NCBI GenBank assembly: GCA_034926635.1
Contig: JAYFQX010000005.1
Span: 88,953 to 152,952 of the forward strand
From: Christensenella sp034926635
GTDB lineage: Bacteria; Bacillota; Clostridia; Christensenellales; Christensenellaceae
Length of the DNA: 64,000 bases
Direction of reading: 5' to 3'
The notes beneath the pieces are model-generated. The model worked only from the letters and a program-made list of their open reading frames with translations, had not been told where the DNA came from and did no database searches. A program made the position numbers and the translations under genes. This document shows positions 42,559 through 52,900 of this stretch, one piece after another (within the stretch, counting starts at the first letter, position 1; each line of letters opens with the position of its first letter).

Positions 42559-43017
42559 ATGGCTGAATTTAAATATTGCAGGAATTGCGGGAAGCAATTG
42601 AACCCGGGGGAGCAGGTTTGCCTGGGCTGCGGCGTTCCTGTGGGGACGGGGCATAATTATTGCTGGAACTGCGGCGGAAAGACGGATCCGCAGGCGGTTG
42701 TCTGTGTGACGTGCGGCGCAGGTTTGGTACCCCAAAACGGCGGGCAGCCAAATACGGCGCAGCAGACGCAAAACCCAAATGCGAAGTCGAAGATAGCCGC
42801 GGGAATTCTGGCGATTCTTTTAGGCTGGCTTGGGATTTATAATTTTTACCTTGGTTATACAGGCAAGGCTGTGGGGCAGTTGATTTTGGGCTTGCTCGGG
42901 TTTTTGACGTTTGGCATTACCACATGGGCGGCTGCCATTTGGGGGCTTGTGGAAGGTATTATGATCCTTACAGGGAGTATTTCCAAAGATGCAAACGGCG
43001 TTCCGCTTGTTAATTGA
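42559..43017 (+). CDS. Zinc-ribbon and TM2 domain protein
   Basis: A 152-residue protein. Two zinc knuckle pairs occupy residues 6-60 (CRNC/CLGC and CWNC/CVTC). A Gln/Asn-rich linker follows. The C-terminal half is a TM2 domain: KIAAGILAILLGWLGIYNFY, LGYTGKAVGQ and a second helix ending near GITTWAAAIWGLVEGI. AAGGGAGGTAACGG is the ribosome site. Role unknown. Confidence 0.83.
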   Translation: MAEFKYCRNCGKQLNPGEQVCLGCGVPVGTGHNYCWNCGGKTDPQAVVCVTCGAGLVPQNGGQPNTAQQTQNPNAKSKIAAGILAILLGWLGIYNFYLGYTGKAVGQLILGLLGFLTFGITTWAAAIWGLVEGIMILTGSISKDANGVPLVN

Positions 43018-43043
43018 CAAGACAGAAGGAGCGTATCAAAGGA

Positions 43044-43074
43044 CAGCGGCAGGTAGATCTGCCGCTGTTTTTTT
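43044..43074 (+). terminator. Intrinsic terminator
   Basis: CAGCGGCAG (43044-43052) and CTGCCGCTG (43059-43067) followed by seven T. Confidence 0.88.
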
Positions 43075-43185
43075 GTATGCGGAAAAAGCCTTAGGGCAAG
43101 GGAGATCGGGCGCATGTTAAGATTCGTTGCTTGCAGCAACGGCAAAAGATTTGTATCATAAATGCGAGGACAGGAGGAACAGAAA

Positions 43186-43713
43186 ATGCTTGGTGAAAAT
43201 TTAAAGAATATCCGTAAGGCAAAAGGACTTTCGCAGGAAGAGCTGGCTGCAAAGTTAAATGTGGTAAGGCAAACAATTTCCAAATGGGAAAAAGGAATCT
43301 CCGTACCGGATTCGGAAATGCTGATCGAAATAGCGAATACGTTGGAGACGCCGGTTTTTATTCTGCTGGGCGAAACGGCTGGATTACAGGAACCACCGGA
43401 CACAATCCAAAGCCTCTCGGAAAAATTGACGCTGGTCAACGAGCAGCTAGCCAAACATGCGGAACAAAAACGGAAGGCGGCAAGGATCGTATCGCTGGCT
43501 GCGCTGGTTGTGGCAGCGGCGTTCTTGATTTTGCAGGTGATCTCGGCATTTCTCGTGATGCCGGTAGAAAATGCGGGAATTTCCGTGATTGGCGGCGCAG
43601 ACGGACCAACAGCTATTTTTGTAGCGGCATCGGTGAATGTCCCCGGCGTACTGGTCGCCGCTGCGGTAATCGTTGCTGCCGTTTCTGCTATTTGCCTTAC
43701 GAGAAAAAAATAA
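43186..43713 (+). CDS. XRE regulator with a membrane tail carrying a sodium-pump-like motif
   Basis: A 175-residue protein. Residues 4-60 are a Cro/C1 helix-turn-helix (LGENLKNIRKAKGLSQEELA). A charged linker leads to two hydrophobic segments (about 105-125 and 150-170). Between them is ISVIGGADGPTAIFVAA. GGADGPT is the signature of the beta subunit of sodium-translocating decarboxylases (OadB/GcdB), where it lines the ion path. The rest of that subunit is absent. A membrane-bound regulator is likely; sodium sensing is only a thought. Confidence 0.75.
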   Translation: MLGENLKNIRKAKGLSQEELAAKLNVVRQTISKWEKGISVPDSEMLIEIANTLETPVFILLGETAGLQEPPDTIQSLSEKLTLVNEQLAKHAEQKRKAARIVSLAALVVAAAFLILQVISAFLVMPVENAGISVIGGADGPTAIFVAASVNVPGVLVAAAVIVAAVSAICLTRKK

Positions 43714-43742
43714 ACGCGATAAAAAAACGTTTTTTAATGCTA

Positions 43743-43784
43743 AAAAACCCTATGCGCGGTTCTGAATGACGGCATAGGGTTTTT
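43743..43784. terminator. Bidirectional terminator
   Basis: AAAAACCCTATGC pairs with GCATAGGGTTTTT across a 16-base loop; serves the XRE gene and the convergent ECF gene. Confidence 0.8.
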
Positions 43785-43813
43785 CTTCTTTGATTGAATG
43801 ATTTTTCTGCGTT

Positions 43814-44335
43814 TCAGTAGGAAACGGTAGGGCGCAGCGAAAACCGCCTGCGCAGGGAGAGCATCGGATGGTAAAGCGCCGCCGCAATCCCAACGCCGCA
43901 GCCTGCCTGGAGCAGGTTAGGCACAATGGTAACGGCAACGGCAGCGAAGCCGCCATTCAGGAAAAATTCATAGGTGCAGTATCCAAACGCCATAACGAGC
44001 GACGCCAGCAGGCACGCGATGAAATAACGTTTGAAGGAAACGCTTTTCAGCGTCATCATTCCTACGATAAGCGCCATGCAGCCTTTGATGACGAGGGTTG
44101 CAGGAATATAAACTGCTGAACCGAGCGCGAGGTCTGCCAGCGCGGAGCCGACAGCAGCGGCAAATACCGCGTAAGGCCCGCCTAAAATAAAGGATAGGCA
44201 ATAAATGATGACGTCGCCTACATTGAAGTAGGCGCCTTTTACGCCGGGAACGGGGATGTAGACCAGCATGGTGACAATAAAGACCAATGCAGCCATAACG
44301 GCGGTTGTTGTAAGTTTTTTTGTTTTCTGTTCCAT
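43814..44335 (-). CDS. ECF transporter substrate-binding (S) component
   Basis: A 173-residue membrane protein with about six helices: LTTTAVMAALVFIVTMLVY at the start, then FNVGDVIIYCLSFILGGPYA and LGSAVYIPATLVIKGCMA. The pattern is an ECF-type S component that captures a vitamin and shares an energising module encoded elsewhere. The start is ATG 44335 with AAAGAGGAGAACCGCA upstream. It is divergent from a MocR/PdxR-type regulator, so a vitamin B6 form is a plausible ligand. No EcfAAT genes are nearby. Confidence 0.78.
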   Translation of the reverse strand: MEQKTKKLTTTAVMAALVFIVTMLVYIPVPGVKGAYFNVGDVIIYCLSFILGGPYAVFAAAVGSALADLALGSAVYIPATLVIKGCMALIVGMMTLKSVSFKRYFIACLLASLVMAFGYCTYEFFLNGGFAAVAVTIVPNLLQAGCGVGIAAALYHPMLSLRRRFSLRPTVSY

Positions 44336-44434
44336 TGCGGTTCTCCTCTTTTTTTCCGGACGTTTCCTGCCGTAATTATGGTAACCCGCAGGCGCATGCT
44401 GAAACATGACGGGATTGTATTCTTCCGGATTTTA

Positions 44435-44510
44435 ATTGTATGCATCTATTTGACTACAATATTTATTATAGAATTGTTTTCGTGTGCTTTCAATGCTATA
44501 ATTGTATGCA
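44435..44510. promoter_or_regulatory. Direct repeats ATTGTATGCA between the ECF and MocR genes
   Basis: ATTGTATGCA at 44435-44444 and 44501-44510, 66 bases apart. MocR/PdxR-type regulators are known to use direct repeats. The second copy overlaps the -10 box of the MocR promoter (TTGTTT 44474-44479, 17 bases, TATAAT 44497-44502). Confidence 0.55.
44474..44502 (+). promoter_or_regulatory. Promoter of the MocR-type gene
   Basis: TTGTTT, 17-base spacer, perfect TATAAT. The start codon follows at 44564. Confidence 0.65.
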
Positions 44511-44563
44511 ATACAATAAACTGAAATGGGTAACTGCAGGATCGCCCGAAAGGATGGAAGAGA

Positions 44564-45973
44564 ATGCAACGTTTTTATTATGATGATCTGTCATGGAAGC
44601 CGGAGATTGGGAAAACAGGGAAACCGGTTTATAAAGAAATCATCAGCGCGCTGCGCCGCGATATCAAAGAGGGCGCACTGAAGCCGGGAGACAGACTGCC
44701 GCCGCAAAGGGAGCTCGCTGATTTTTTGGGTATCAACCTCAGCACGGTGACACGTGCGTTTAAAATTTGCGAGCAAAAAGGGCTGATTTACGCGACGGTG
44801 GGAAAAGGGACATTTGTTTCGGCTGACATCGAGGCGGGGGAAGCAGGGGAAACCGCTGATGGTGCCGCAGCGCCGCATTTGGTGGATCTGGGAATGATTT
44901 ATCCGCTGTATAACAGGGATGAAGAGATCATAGAAGCAATGCGCCATGTTGCGCTTTCCGATGAAATCGAGCAATGCCTTTCTTATGACGCGCCCCAAAA
45001 GAGGCGCGCGGACGGGCAGACTGGCGCAGCGTGGATCGAAAAAATGAATTATCATGTGCAGCCGGAACATGTATTTGCTGTTGCCGGCGTACAGAATGCA
45101 CTGGCGATTGCCCTTACATCACTGTTTTCGGCAGGGGATAAAATTGCGGTCGACAGCTATACCTATACAGGATTTAAAAACCTGGCGTATATGCTGGGGA
45201 TTCGTCTGGTACCCGTCGAAGCGGATGCGCAGGGGATGGACCCCGATGCGCTGCGCAAAATATGTACGACCGATAAAATCCGCGGTGTTTATTTGATGCC
45301 GGAATGTCAGAACCCCACGGCAACCACAATGCCGCGTAAACGGCGGATGCTGCTTGCCGAGGTAATCCGTGAGCGCGGGCTGATCCATATGGAAGACGAT
45401 ACGTATGCTTTTCTGAAAAATACGGGGCTTGAACCCGTATCTGCTTTTGTTCCGGAACAAAGCGTGTACATCAGCGGTACTTCCAAGGCGCTTTCGGCAG
45501 GGCTGCGGGTAGCGTTTTTATCATCGGCGCAGCAATATTGCGCGAAAGTTTTGCTGGCAGTACATAATATTAATTTGATGACAGCGCCGTTTAATACAGA
45601 AGTGGTCTCTTATCTGGTGAGGACGGGTGTCGCGGACCGGATCATTCGCCGGAAACAAGAGGAAGCGGAAGCCCGAAACGCGCTTGCAAACGATATTTTG
45701 GCTGGGTTTGACCTGCGTGGAAACAAGCGTGATTATTTTCGCTGGCTGAAGCTTCCCACACCATGGACAGGCAGGGAGCTGGAATACCGCGCAAAAGAAA
45801 AAGGTGTGAGCGTGTTTTGCGCGGAAAAGTTTATTGTTGGGAGCGGTCAGGCGGAAGCGGCAGTGCGTCTTTCGCTTTCTGCGGCGGCATCACGTATTGA
45901 TTTGCAGCAAGGTCTTATGGTCTTGCGGGACATCCTGGAAGAGAGACTGGATACGTCGCCGTTTATCATATAA
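44564..45973 (+). CDS. MocR-type regulator (GntR helix-turn-helix plus aminotransferase domain)
   Basis: A 469-residue regulator. Residues about 18-85 are a GntR winged helix (LPPQRELADFLGINLSTVTR). Residues about 105-465 are a fold-type I aminotransferase domain with the PLP Lys at residue 308 (SGTSKALSAGL) and MEDDTYAF before it. MocR proteins such as PdxR sense PLP and control vitamin B6 genes. The divergent ECF S component fits that role. GAAAGGATGGAAGAGA lies before the ATG. Confidence 0.9.
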   Translation: MQRFYYDDLSWKPEIGKTGKPVYKEIISALRRDIKEGALKPGDRLPPQRELADFLGINLSTVTRAFKICEQKGLIYATVGKGTFVSADIEAGEAGETADGAAAPHLVDLGMIYPLYNRDEEIIEAMRHVALSDEIEQCLSYDAPQKRRADGQTGAAWIEKMNYHVQPEHVFAVAGVQNALAIALTSLFSAGDKIAVDSYTYTGFKNLAYMLGIRLVPVEADAQGMDPDALRKICTTDKIRGVYLMPECQNPTATTMPRKRRMLLAEVIRERGLIHMEDDTYAFLKNTGLEPVSAFVPEQSVYISGTSKALSAGLRVAFLSSAQQYCAKVLLAVHNINLMTAPFNTEVVSYLVRTGVADRIIRRKQEEAEARNALANDILAGFDLRGNKRDYFRWLKLPTPWTGRELEYRAKEKGVSVFCAEKFIVGSGQAEAAVRLSLSAAASRIDLQQGLMVLRDILEERLDTSPFII

Positions 45974-46000
45974 TATTAATGCGGTTTTAAGCCGTTTGTT

Positions 46001-46024
46001 TGCGTTTTTACTTGAAAAAACGCA
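46001..46024 (+). terminator. Terminator-like hairpin after the MocR gene
   Basis: TGCGTTTTT pairs with AAAAACGCA. It lacks a clean downstream T-run. Confidence 0.4.
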
Positions 46025-46122
46025 TGTATGCTGATATATTATACTATGTATCTTTAGCAAAATATGCAAGAGCAGATAGCCACGGCTGCAAAAGCAGTCG
46101 TAAGGGAATACGGAGGAGAAGA

Positions 46123-47475
46123 ATGACCGACACCAGACAATTAGGATTCATGATCCCGCAGGTTTTGATGCCAGCGCAGGATATTCATATGGAAAAATGG
46201 GCATGCGTGGCATGCGACCAGTTTACATCGCAGCCGGATTACTGGAACAAAGTGGAAAGGTTTGTCGGAAACGCGCCTTCTACATTGCATATGGTATTAC
46301 CGGAGGTGTATTTGGAAGCGGATAACGTTGCCGAAGAAATCGAAAATTTAAAGGTGGAAATGCATGATTATATGCAGCGCGGCATTGTCCGTCCGCTGGA
46401 GCCGGGAATTGTCCTTACGGAGCGCCATATGGGCGGGAAGCACCGCAAGGGCATTCTTTTGGCAGTTGATTTGGAACAATATGATTACAGGATTGAGAAT
46501 AAGCCGCTGATCCGTGCGACGGAGCAAACGGTGATGTCACGGATCCCTCCGCGTATGACCATCCGGCGCGGGGCGGAGATGGAGCTGCCGCATATTATGC
46601 TGCTGATGGATGACCCGGATGACAGCGTAATCGGACCGCTGCATATACAGCGGAATAATTTGCCGAAGCTGTATGATTTTGATTTGATGATGGGCGGCGG
46701 GAAAATCGAAGGCTGGCTCGTCAGAGAACCTAAGCTGCTTGACGCCGTTACAGCCGCCATTGCAAATTTGGAGCGTCACGATAACATGCTGTTTTGCGTG
46801 GGAGACGGAAACCATTCGCTTGCCACGGCAAAAGCCGTCTGGGACGAAGCAAAGCAGGATTTGACGGAAGAGGAACGCGAGGATCACCCATTGCGCTTTG
46901 CGCTTTGTGAAGTCATCAACCTGCGTGACCGCGCAGTAGAATTTATGCCCATCCACCGTGTGATGTTTGGGGTGAATGCTTCAGCATGTGTACAATTCAT
47001 TGTGGAGCGTCTGCGCGAAAAAGAGGTAAAGGCAAAGCTAGTGTTTGGACGCTGGCGCAGCGAAATTGAACACGACGGAACTTACCAGATTCCGTTTTTA
47101 TACCGCGACGGTGCAGGGCGCATTATCATAGAAGATCCGCAGCATCCGCTGGCGATCGGGGAACTGCAGGATATTTTTGAAGAATATATTGCGCAGAATC
47201 CAAATGCGTCTCTTGATTATATTCACGGAAACGATGCGTTTATGGAACTTTCGCGTGATTATGGCAATATTGGCTTTTTCTTTGAGCCCATGGAGAAGGC
47301 GGAATTCTTTGATATGGTCGTGCGCTGCGGTGTGCTGCCCAAAAAGACGTTTTCGCTGGGAGAGGCGGAAGAAAAACGGTATTACCTTGAGGGGCGTGCG
47401 CTTACGTTGCCCGTAGAAGAAATGATAGAAGAAGAGCCGGCAGAACAGCAGGAAGAAGCTGACGGCATTCAATAA
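46123..47475 (+). CDS. DUF1015 family protein
   Basis: A 450-residue soluble protein. N-terminal pattern FMIPQVLMPAQDIHMEKWAC, middle CVGDGNHSLATAKAVWDEAK and a C-terminal acidic tail. DUF1015 is widespread in anaerobes and often lies near amino-acid genes; the DGNHS motif recalls ParB/SerK-type kinases, so an amino-acid kinase is possible. Here it is followed after 18 bases by aspartokinase, in agreement with amino-acid metabolism. GGAGGAGAAG is the ribosome site. Reaction not known to me. Confidence 0.78.
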   Translation: MTDTRQLGFMIPQVLMPAQDIHMEKWACVACDQFTSQPDYWNKVERFVGNAPSTLHMVLPEVYLEADNVAEEIENLKVEMHDYMQRGIVRPLEPGIVLTERHMGGKHRKGILLAVDLEQYDYRIENKPLIRATEQTVMSRIPPRMTIRRGAEMELPHIMLLMDDPDDSVIGPLHIQRNNLPKLYDFDLMMGGGKIEGWLVREPKLLDAVTAAIANLERHDNMLFCVGDGNHSLATAKAVWDEAKQDLTEEEREDHPLRFALCEVINLRDRAVEFMPIHRVMFGVNASACVQFIVERLREKEVKAKLVFGRWRSEIEHDGTYQIPFLYRDGAGRIIIEDPQHPLAIGELQDIFEEYIAQNPNASLDYIHGNDAFMELSRDYGNIGFFFEPMEKAEFFDMVVRCGVLPKKTFSLGEAEEKRYYLEGRALTLPVEEMIEEEPAEQQEEADGIQ

Positions 47476-47493
47476 AAAGTTTGGAGAGTTAAA

Positions 47494-48807
47494 ATGGCTG
47501 TAAAGGTTGCGAAGTTTGGGGGGAGCTCGCTGGCTTCCGCAGAGCAGATCCTGAAAGTGAAGGATATTATCAGGGCGGAAGAATCCAGAAAGTTTGTGGT
47601 ACCGTCTGCGCCGGGAAAGCGTTTCTCAGATGATATCAAGGTCACGGATCTTTTGTATGCACTGCACCGGGCGGTGATGGCGTTAGATGATACAAAAGAG
47701 GTTTTTGGAAAGATCGTAAAGCGTTATACCGATATTCGGGATGAACTGGGACTCAAAATTAAGATCGAAGAACATCTTGATAAGGTGCTTTCGGATATCA
47801 AAGACGGCGCAAGCGAGGATTATGCCGCGTCGCGCGGGGAATACCTTAACGGTTTGCTGATTGCGGATTTGCTGGGGTATGATTTTATTGATGCGGCGGA
47901 CGTAATCTTTTTTGACGAAAACGGCGGCTATGACGCCAAAAAAACCTTGTCGATCCTGCCGGGAGCGCTAAAACTTCATGAGCGGGCGGTCATTCCGGGA
48001 TTTTACGGAAGCATGCCAAACGGTAAGATCAAAACGTTTTCGCGCGGCGGAAGCGATATTACAGGCTCGATCGTGGCGCGCGCGGCAAATGCCGACTTAT
48101 ATGAAAACTGGACGGATGTTTCCGGGTTTTTGATGGCAGATCCGCGGATCGTGGAAAATCCAAAAAAAATTGAGGTAGTAACATACCGCGAACTGCGCGA
48201 GCTTGCGTATATGGGTGCGACGGTGCTGCATGAGGACAGCATCTTTCCGGTGTTGGAGGCGGCGATCCCCATCAATGTGCGCAACACAAACGATCCTTCG
48301 TGCAGCGGCACCATGATCATTCCCGCAGTAGAAGGACCGGGAGGCAACGACGGGATTACAGGACTCGCCGGGAAAAAGAATTTCACTGTAATCACGGTGG
48401 AAAAAGACGGGATGAACAAAGAAGTCGGTTTTGGGCGCAAGCTGCTCGGCTGTCTGGAGCGCTTCGGACTTTCGTTTGAGCATATGCCTTCTTCGATCGA
48501 TACCATTTCCGTTGTGGTGGCAGATGTGAGGATCAAGGGTGTGATCGAGGAGCTGATCGACGAAATCCATGCTGTTTGTAAGCCGGACAGCGTAGAAGTA
48601 TCGTCTAATATGGCGATTATTGCCACAGTAGGCCGCGGCATGATCCGCAAGGTGGGTGTTTCTGCCAAACTCTTCGCGGCGCTTGCGCAAAGCCATGTCA
48701 ATGTGCGTATGATCGACCAGGGTTCCAGTGAAATTAACATTATCGTAGGTGTGGAAAACGACGATTTTGAAAAAGCAGTCAGGGCGATTTATAAGGCTTT
48801 GGTATAG
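47494..48807 (+). CDS. lysC: Aspartokinase
   Basis: A 437-residue kinase that phosphorylates aspartate as the first step toward lysine, threonine and methionine. The kinase domain starts VAKFGGSSLASAEQI; the C-terminal third has two ACT domains (about 300-435; a stretch with FTVITVEKDGM and SEINIIVGVENDDF) for feedback control. Length is normal for a monofunctional enzyme. TTGGAGAG lies before the ATG. The DUF1015 gene is probably co-transcribed upstream. Confidence 0.92.
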   Translation: MAVKVAKFGGSSLASAEQILKVKDIIRAEESRKFVVPSAPGKRFSDDIKVTDLLYALHRAVMALDDTKEVFGKIVKRYTDIRDELGLKIKIEEHLDKVLSDIKDGASEDYAASRGEYLNGLLIADLLGYDFIDAADVIFFDENGGYDAKKTLSILPGALKLHERAVIPGFYGSMPNGKIKTFSRGGSDITGSIVARAANADLYENWTDVSGFLMADPRIVENPKKIEVVTYRELRELAYMGATVLHEDSIFPVLEAAIPINVRNTNDPSCSGTMIIPAVEGPGGNDGITGLAGKKNFTVITVEKDGMNKEVGFGRKLLGCLERFGLSFEHMPSSIDTISVVVADVRIKGVIEELIDEIHAVCKPDSVEVSSNMAIIATVGRGMIRKVGVSAKLFAALAQSHVNVRMIDQGSSEINIIVGVENDDFEKAVRAIYKALV

Positions 48808-48874
48808 AGAAATACCGGGGTAACAGCAAAGGGGCTCAGCAGAGCTCCTTTCCTTTTGTGCAAAGGAACAAAAC

Positions 48875-49840
48875 ATGGTTTTTAATGCGATCCAGGCTGT
48901 GCTGATGATTTTGATCATTATGGCGGTCGGCTATTTTATTTCTTACAAGGGCTGGGTGACAAAAGGCGTCACTTCTTTTATCAGCAGGCTGATTATCAAC
49001 ATCACCATGCCGTGCACGGCGCTAATGGCGCTGATGAATAATTTCAGCGTAGAATTAGCGGCTGATTCCTGGCGTTATATTGCGGCGGCATTTTTATCGA
49101 TCGGCATTACTTACGGTCTTGCAAAGTTGGTCATTAAAATTGCGAAAATCGAAAGAACCCAGCGCGGCGTCTTTACCATGCTGTTTGCATATTCTAACTC
49201 TATGTTTATCGGATTTCCGGTTGCAGCGGCAATTTTTGGTGATCAGGCGCTTGTTTATGCACTGTTCTATTATATCGCGAATACAACGTTTGCAAACAGC
49301 CTTGGATATATGGAAACGGCAAGGGATGGCATGGAAATCAAACGCCTTGCAACAGGCGCGCAGGCAGAAGCAGTCAAAATTCCCGCGCGGCAGTTGATAA
49401 AGAAGTTATTTCAGCCGCCTATGATTGCGGTGATTATTGGGTTTGTGCTGGTGGTTCTCAACATTCGCCTTCCTGATTTCTTATCATCGGCGCTTAATTA
49501 TATTGGTAATGTTACATCGCCGCTGGCGCTTTTGTTTGTTGGAATGATTCTGCAGCAGATCGGTCTTTCCTGTCTGAAGCAGGTGGATAAAAAACTGACG
49601 CTTGCGGTGGTGGGCAGGTTTCTTGTTTCGCCGCTGGTGATGGCGGCTGTTGCAGCGCTGTTGGTTATGCCGCAGCTTCCCTCGGAAGTGTTTATTGTGC
49701 AGGCGGGATTGCCGGTGATGACGTCCGTGACTATTTTTGCGGAGCGCTGTGGGGCAGATGTGGGGTTTGCCGCCAAAGGGATCCTGGCAACATCGCTGCT
49801 GGCGTTTCTTGCGATTCCCATGTATATTTTGCTTTTTTAA
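48875..49840 (+). CDS. AEC-family auxin efflux carrier-like transporter
   Basis: A 321-residue membrane protein with about ten helices and the AEC pattern NITMPCTALMALMNNF in the first half and a repeat in the second. Members export organic acids or amino acids such as malate. AAAGGAACAAAAC precedes the ATG. A hairpin (AAAGGGGCTC/GAGCTCCTTT, 48830-48853) lies between it and lysC, which weakly separates the genes. Confidence 0.85.
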   Translation: MVFNAIQAVLMILIIMAVGYFISYKGWVTKGVTSFISRLIINITMPCTALMALMNNFSVELAADSWRYIAAAFLSIGITYGLAKLVIKIAKIERTQRGVFTMLFAYSNSMFIGFPVAAAIFGDQALVYALFYYIANTTFANSLGYMETARDGMEIKRLATGAQAEAVKIPARQLIKKLFQPPMIAVIIGFVLVVLNIRLPDFLSSALNYIGNVTSPLALLFVGMILQQIGLSCLKQVDKKLTLAVVGRFLVSPLVMAAVAALLVMPQLPSEVFIVQAGLPVMTSVTIFAERCGADVGFAAKGILATSLLAFLAIPMYILLF

Positions 49841-49931
49841 TTTTTTGGCGGGAATCTGTAAAATTTGATAGGAATATGGTATTCTGGATATGTGTTCTTT
49901 TGGAAGGAAAAACAAGATATAGGAGATCGAT

Positions 49932-52900
49932 ATGAGCGTAAAAAGGATTTTTGTGGAAAAAAAACAGGGGTTTGACGTAGAAGCGCAGTCGCGTGCGGCA
50001 GATTTCCGTCAAAATCTTGGCGTGCCGGTCACGCAGGTGCGGATCCTGAATCGTTATGACGTAGAAGGCATGGAAGACGAAGATTTCCAGGCTGCCGTCA
50101 CAAGCGTGTTCAGCGAACCTGCGGTGGATACCGTGCGGTATGATTCCATGCCCGATACAAATGGATATTCTGTGTTTGCGGTAGAGTATTTGCCTGGACA
50201 GTATGACCAAAGAGCGGACAGCGCGGCGCAGTGCGTACAGCTTTTGACACGGAAAGAGCGTCCGGCGGTAAGGTTTGCAAAGATATACCTCATTGCGGGC
50301 GCAAACAAAAAACAGCTGGATGTGATTAAGAATTATGTGATTAACCCGGTGGATTCCGGCGAAGCTACGCTGAAGCCGTATGACACGCTGGAGATGCAGC
50401 TCGAAATTCCTACGGAAGTCGATGTAATGGACGGCTTTACGGAGATGGACGAAAAACAGATTGCGGCGTTTACGCAGGAAAACGGGTTTGCGATGACAAC
50501 GGCAGATATGCTGTGTGCGCAGGAATATTTCAAGAGCGAAAAGCGCGACCCCACGATTACTGAGCTGAAGGTTTTGGATACTTATTGGTCTGACCATTGC
50601 CGCCACACCACGTTTTCTACGAAGCTTGATAATGTGGAATTTGATTCCGACCCGGTTTCCCGGGAGGCAGAGCTGGTATTTGAGGATTATTTGGAAGAGC
50701 GGCGCCGCGTGGGCAGGGAAAAAGACGTTTGCCTGATGGATCTTGCGACGGCATATGTCCGTGAGGCAAAACGCGCGGGAAAACTAAAGAATATGGACGA
50801 TTCGGAAGAAATCAATGCATGTTCGATTAAATGCACGATCAATACCGATCAGGGTGATAAAGATTATCTGATTATGTTCAAGAACGAAACGCACAACCAT
50901 CCCACGGAAATTGAACCGTTCGGCGGCGCGGCAACGTGCCTTGGCGGCGCAATCCGAGATCCGCTTTCGGGTAGAGCATATGTATACCAGGCAATGCGCG
51001 TAACCGGCAGTGCAGATCCGCGGGAAAGTCTGAAAGACACGATGGAATTCAAGCTTCCGCAGCGTAAAATTACGCGGGAAGCGGCGCACGGTTATTCTTC
51101 CTACGGAAACCAGATCGGTCTTGCAACGGGTTTGGTGGAAGAGGTGTACCATGAGGGATATAAAGCAAAGAGGCTGGAGATCGGCGCGGTTATCGCTTCT
51201 GCCCCGGCGGGACAGGTGGTACGGCAGCGCCCGGTGGAAGGCGATTTGATTATTTTGATCGGTGGACGCACGGGGCGCGACGGCTGCGGCGGCGCAACGG
51301 GATCCTCTAAGGCGCATGACGAGAAATCCATTGAAAAATGCGGCGCAGAAGTACAAAAGGGGAATCCTTTGACAGAGCGTAAGCTGCAAAGGCTGTTTCG
51401 GAACAAAGATTTTTCGAAGAGGATCAAGCGTTGCAACGATTTTGGCGCGGGCGGCGTATGTGTTGCCATCGGTGAGCTTGCAGACGGTCTTGATATTGAT
51501 CTGAATGCAGTTCCCAAAAAATACGAAGGGCTGGACGGCACAGAACTGGCGATTTCCGAATCGCAGGAACGTATGGCAGTCGTCATCCGCCCCAAAGACA
51601 AAGAAACTATTCTGCGGCTGGCTGCCGAAGAAAATCTGGAAGCGACGCTTGTGGCAAAAGTGACGGACACAGGCAGGATGCGTTTGTTTTGGAATGGCAA
51701 AAACATCGTGGATCTATCCAGGGCGTTTTTGGATACCAACGGCGCAACGCAGCATGCAGACGCGAAGGTGCGGCAGTTTGGCACGGACGGAATGTTTGCG
51801 GAGCAGGCGGGGGAAACAGTGAAGGATACGCTGCTTTCGTTTTTGGCAGATCTCAATATCTGCTCACAAAAAGGTTTGCAGGAAATGTTTGATTCAACGA
51901 TCGGCGCGGGAAGCGTAACAATGCCGCTTGGCGGCGTGCGGCAATTAACGCCGATACAGGCAATGTGCGCGAAGGTTCCATGCGATGGTGCGGAAAGCAA
52001 AACAGCTACATTGATGAGCTATGGGATGGACCCGTACCTCACGGCGAAAAGCCCGTATGCCGGCGCGGTCTATGCGGTACTGGTTTCCGTAGCGAAGCTG
52101 GTTGCTGCGGGGGGCGACAGGAAAAAAGCATGGCTGACCCTGCAGGAATACTTTGAGCGGATGCACGAAGACCCGGAGCGCTGGGGCAAACCGCTTGGTG
52201 CGCTGCTGGGCGCGTATCGGGCACAAAAAGAATTGGGGATTGCGGCGATCGGCGGAAAAGACTCTATGAGCGGAAGCTTTAAGGAGATCGACGTACCGCC
52301 CACGCTTTGCTCGTTCTGCGTGGCACCGGTATTGGCTTCCACGGTTATCACGCCGGAATTTAAACAACCGGATAATATGCTGTATCTACTTGATATTAAA
52401 AAGGACGAAAATGGTCTGCCGGATTTTGAAGATGCAAAGCAGAAATATGATAAACTGCATAAGCTGATCGAAGATAAAGTCGTGATATCGGCTTATGCTG
52501 TCACGCGTGGCGGGATCCTTGCGGGCGCGGCAAAATGTGCGCTGGGCAACAACCTTGGCGTGAAGTTATTTGCGCAGGATATGGATCACTTGATCGAAAA
52601 AAATTATGGGTCTATCCTTGTGGAAGCGGCGCACATCAGCGATCCGGATTTCACACTGGAAGGGGAAATCCGCGAGGAACCGTATATTGAGGTTTTGGGC
52701 GAAACCATTCCGCTGGAAGAAGCACAGCAGGCTTATACCGGGACGCTGGAAAAGGTGTTCCCAACCAAAACGGCTGACAGCGGGATCGTGGAGACGCCGT
52801 TATATAAGAAAAAAAGCGCGATTGTCGCGCGGTACCGTACGGCAATTCCGCGTGTGGTGATCCCCGTATTCCCGGGGACAAACTGTGAATATGATGCGGC

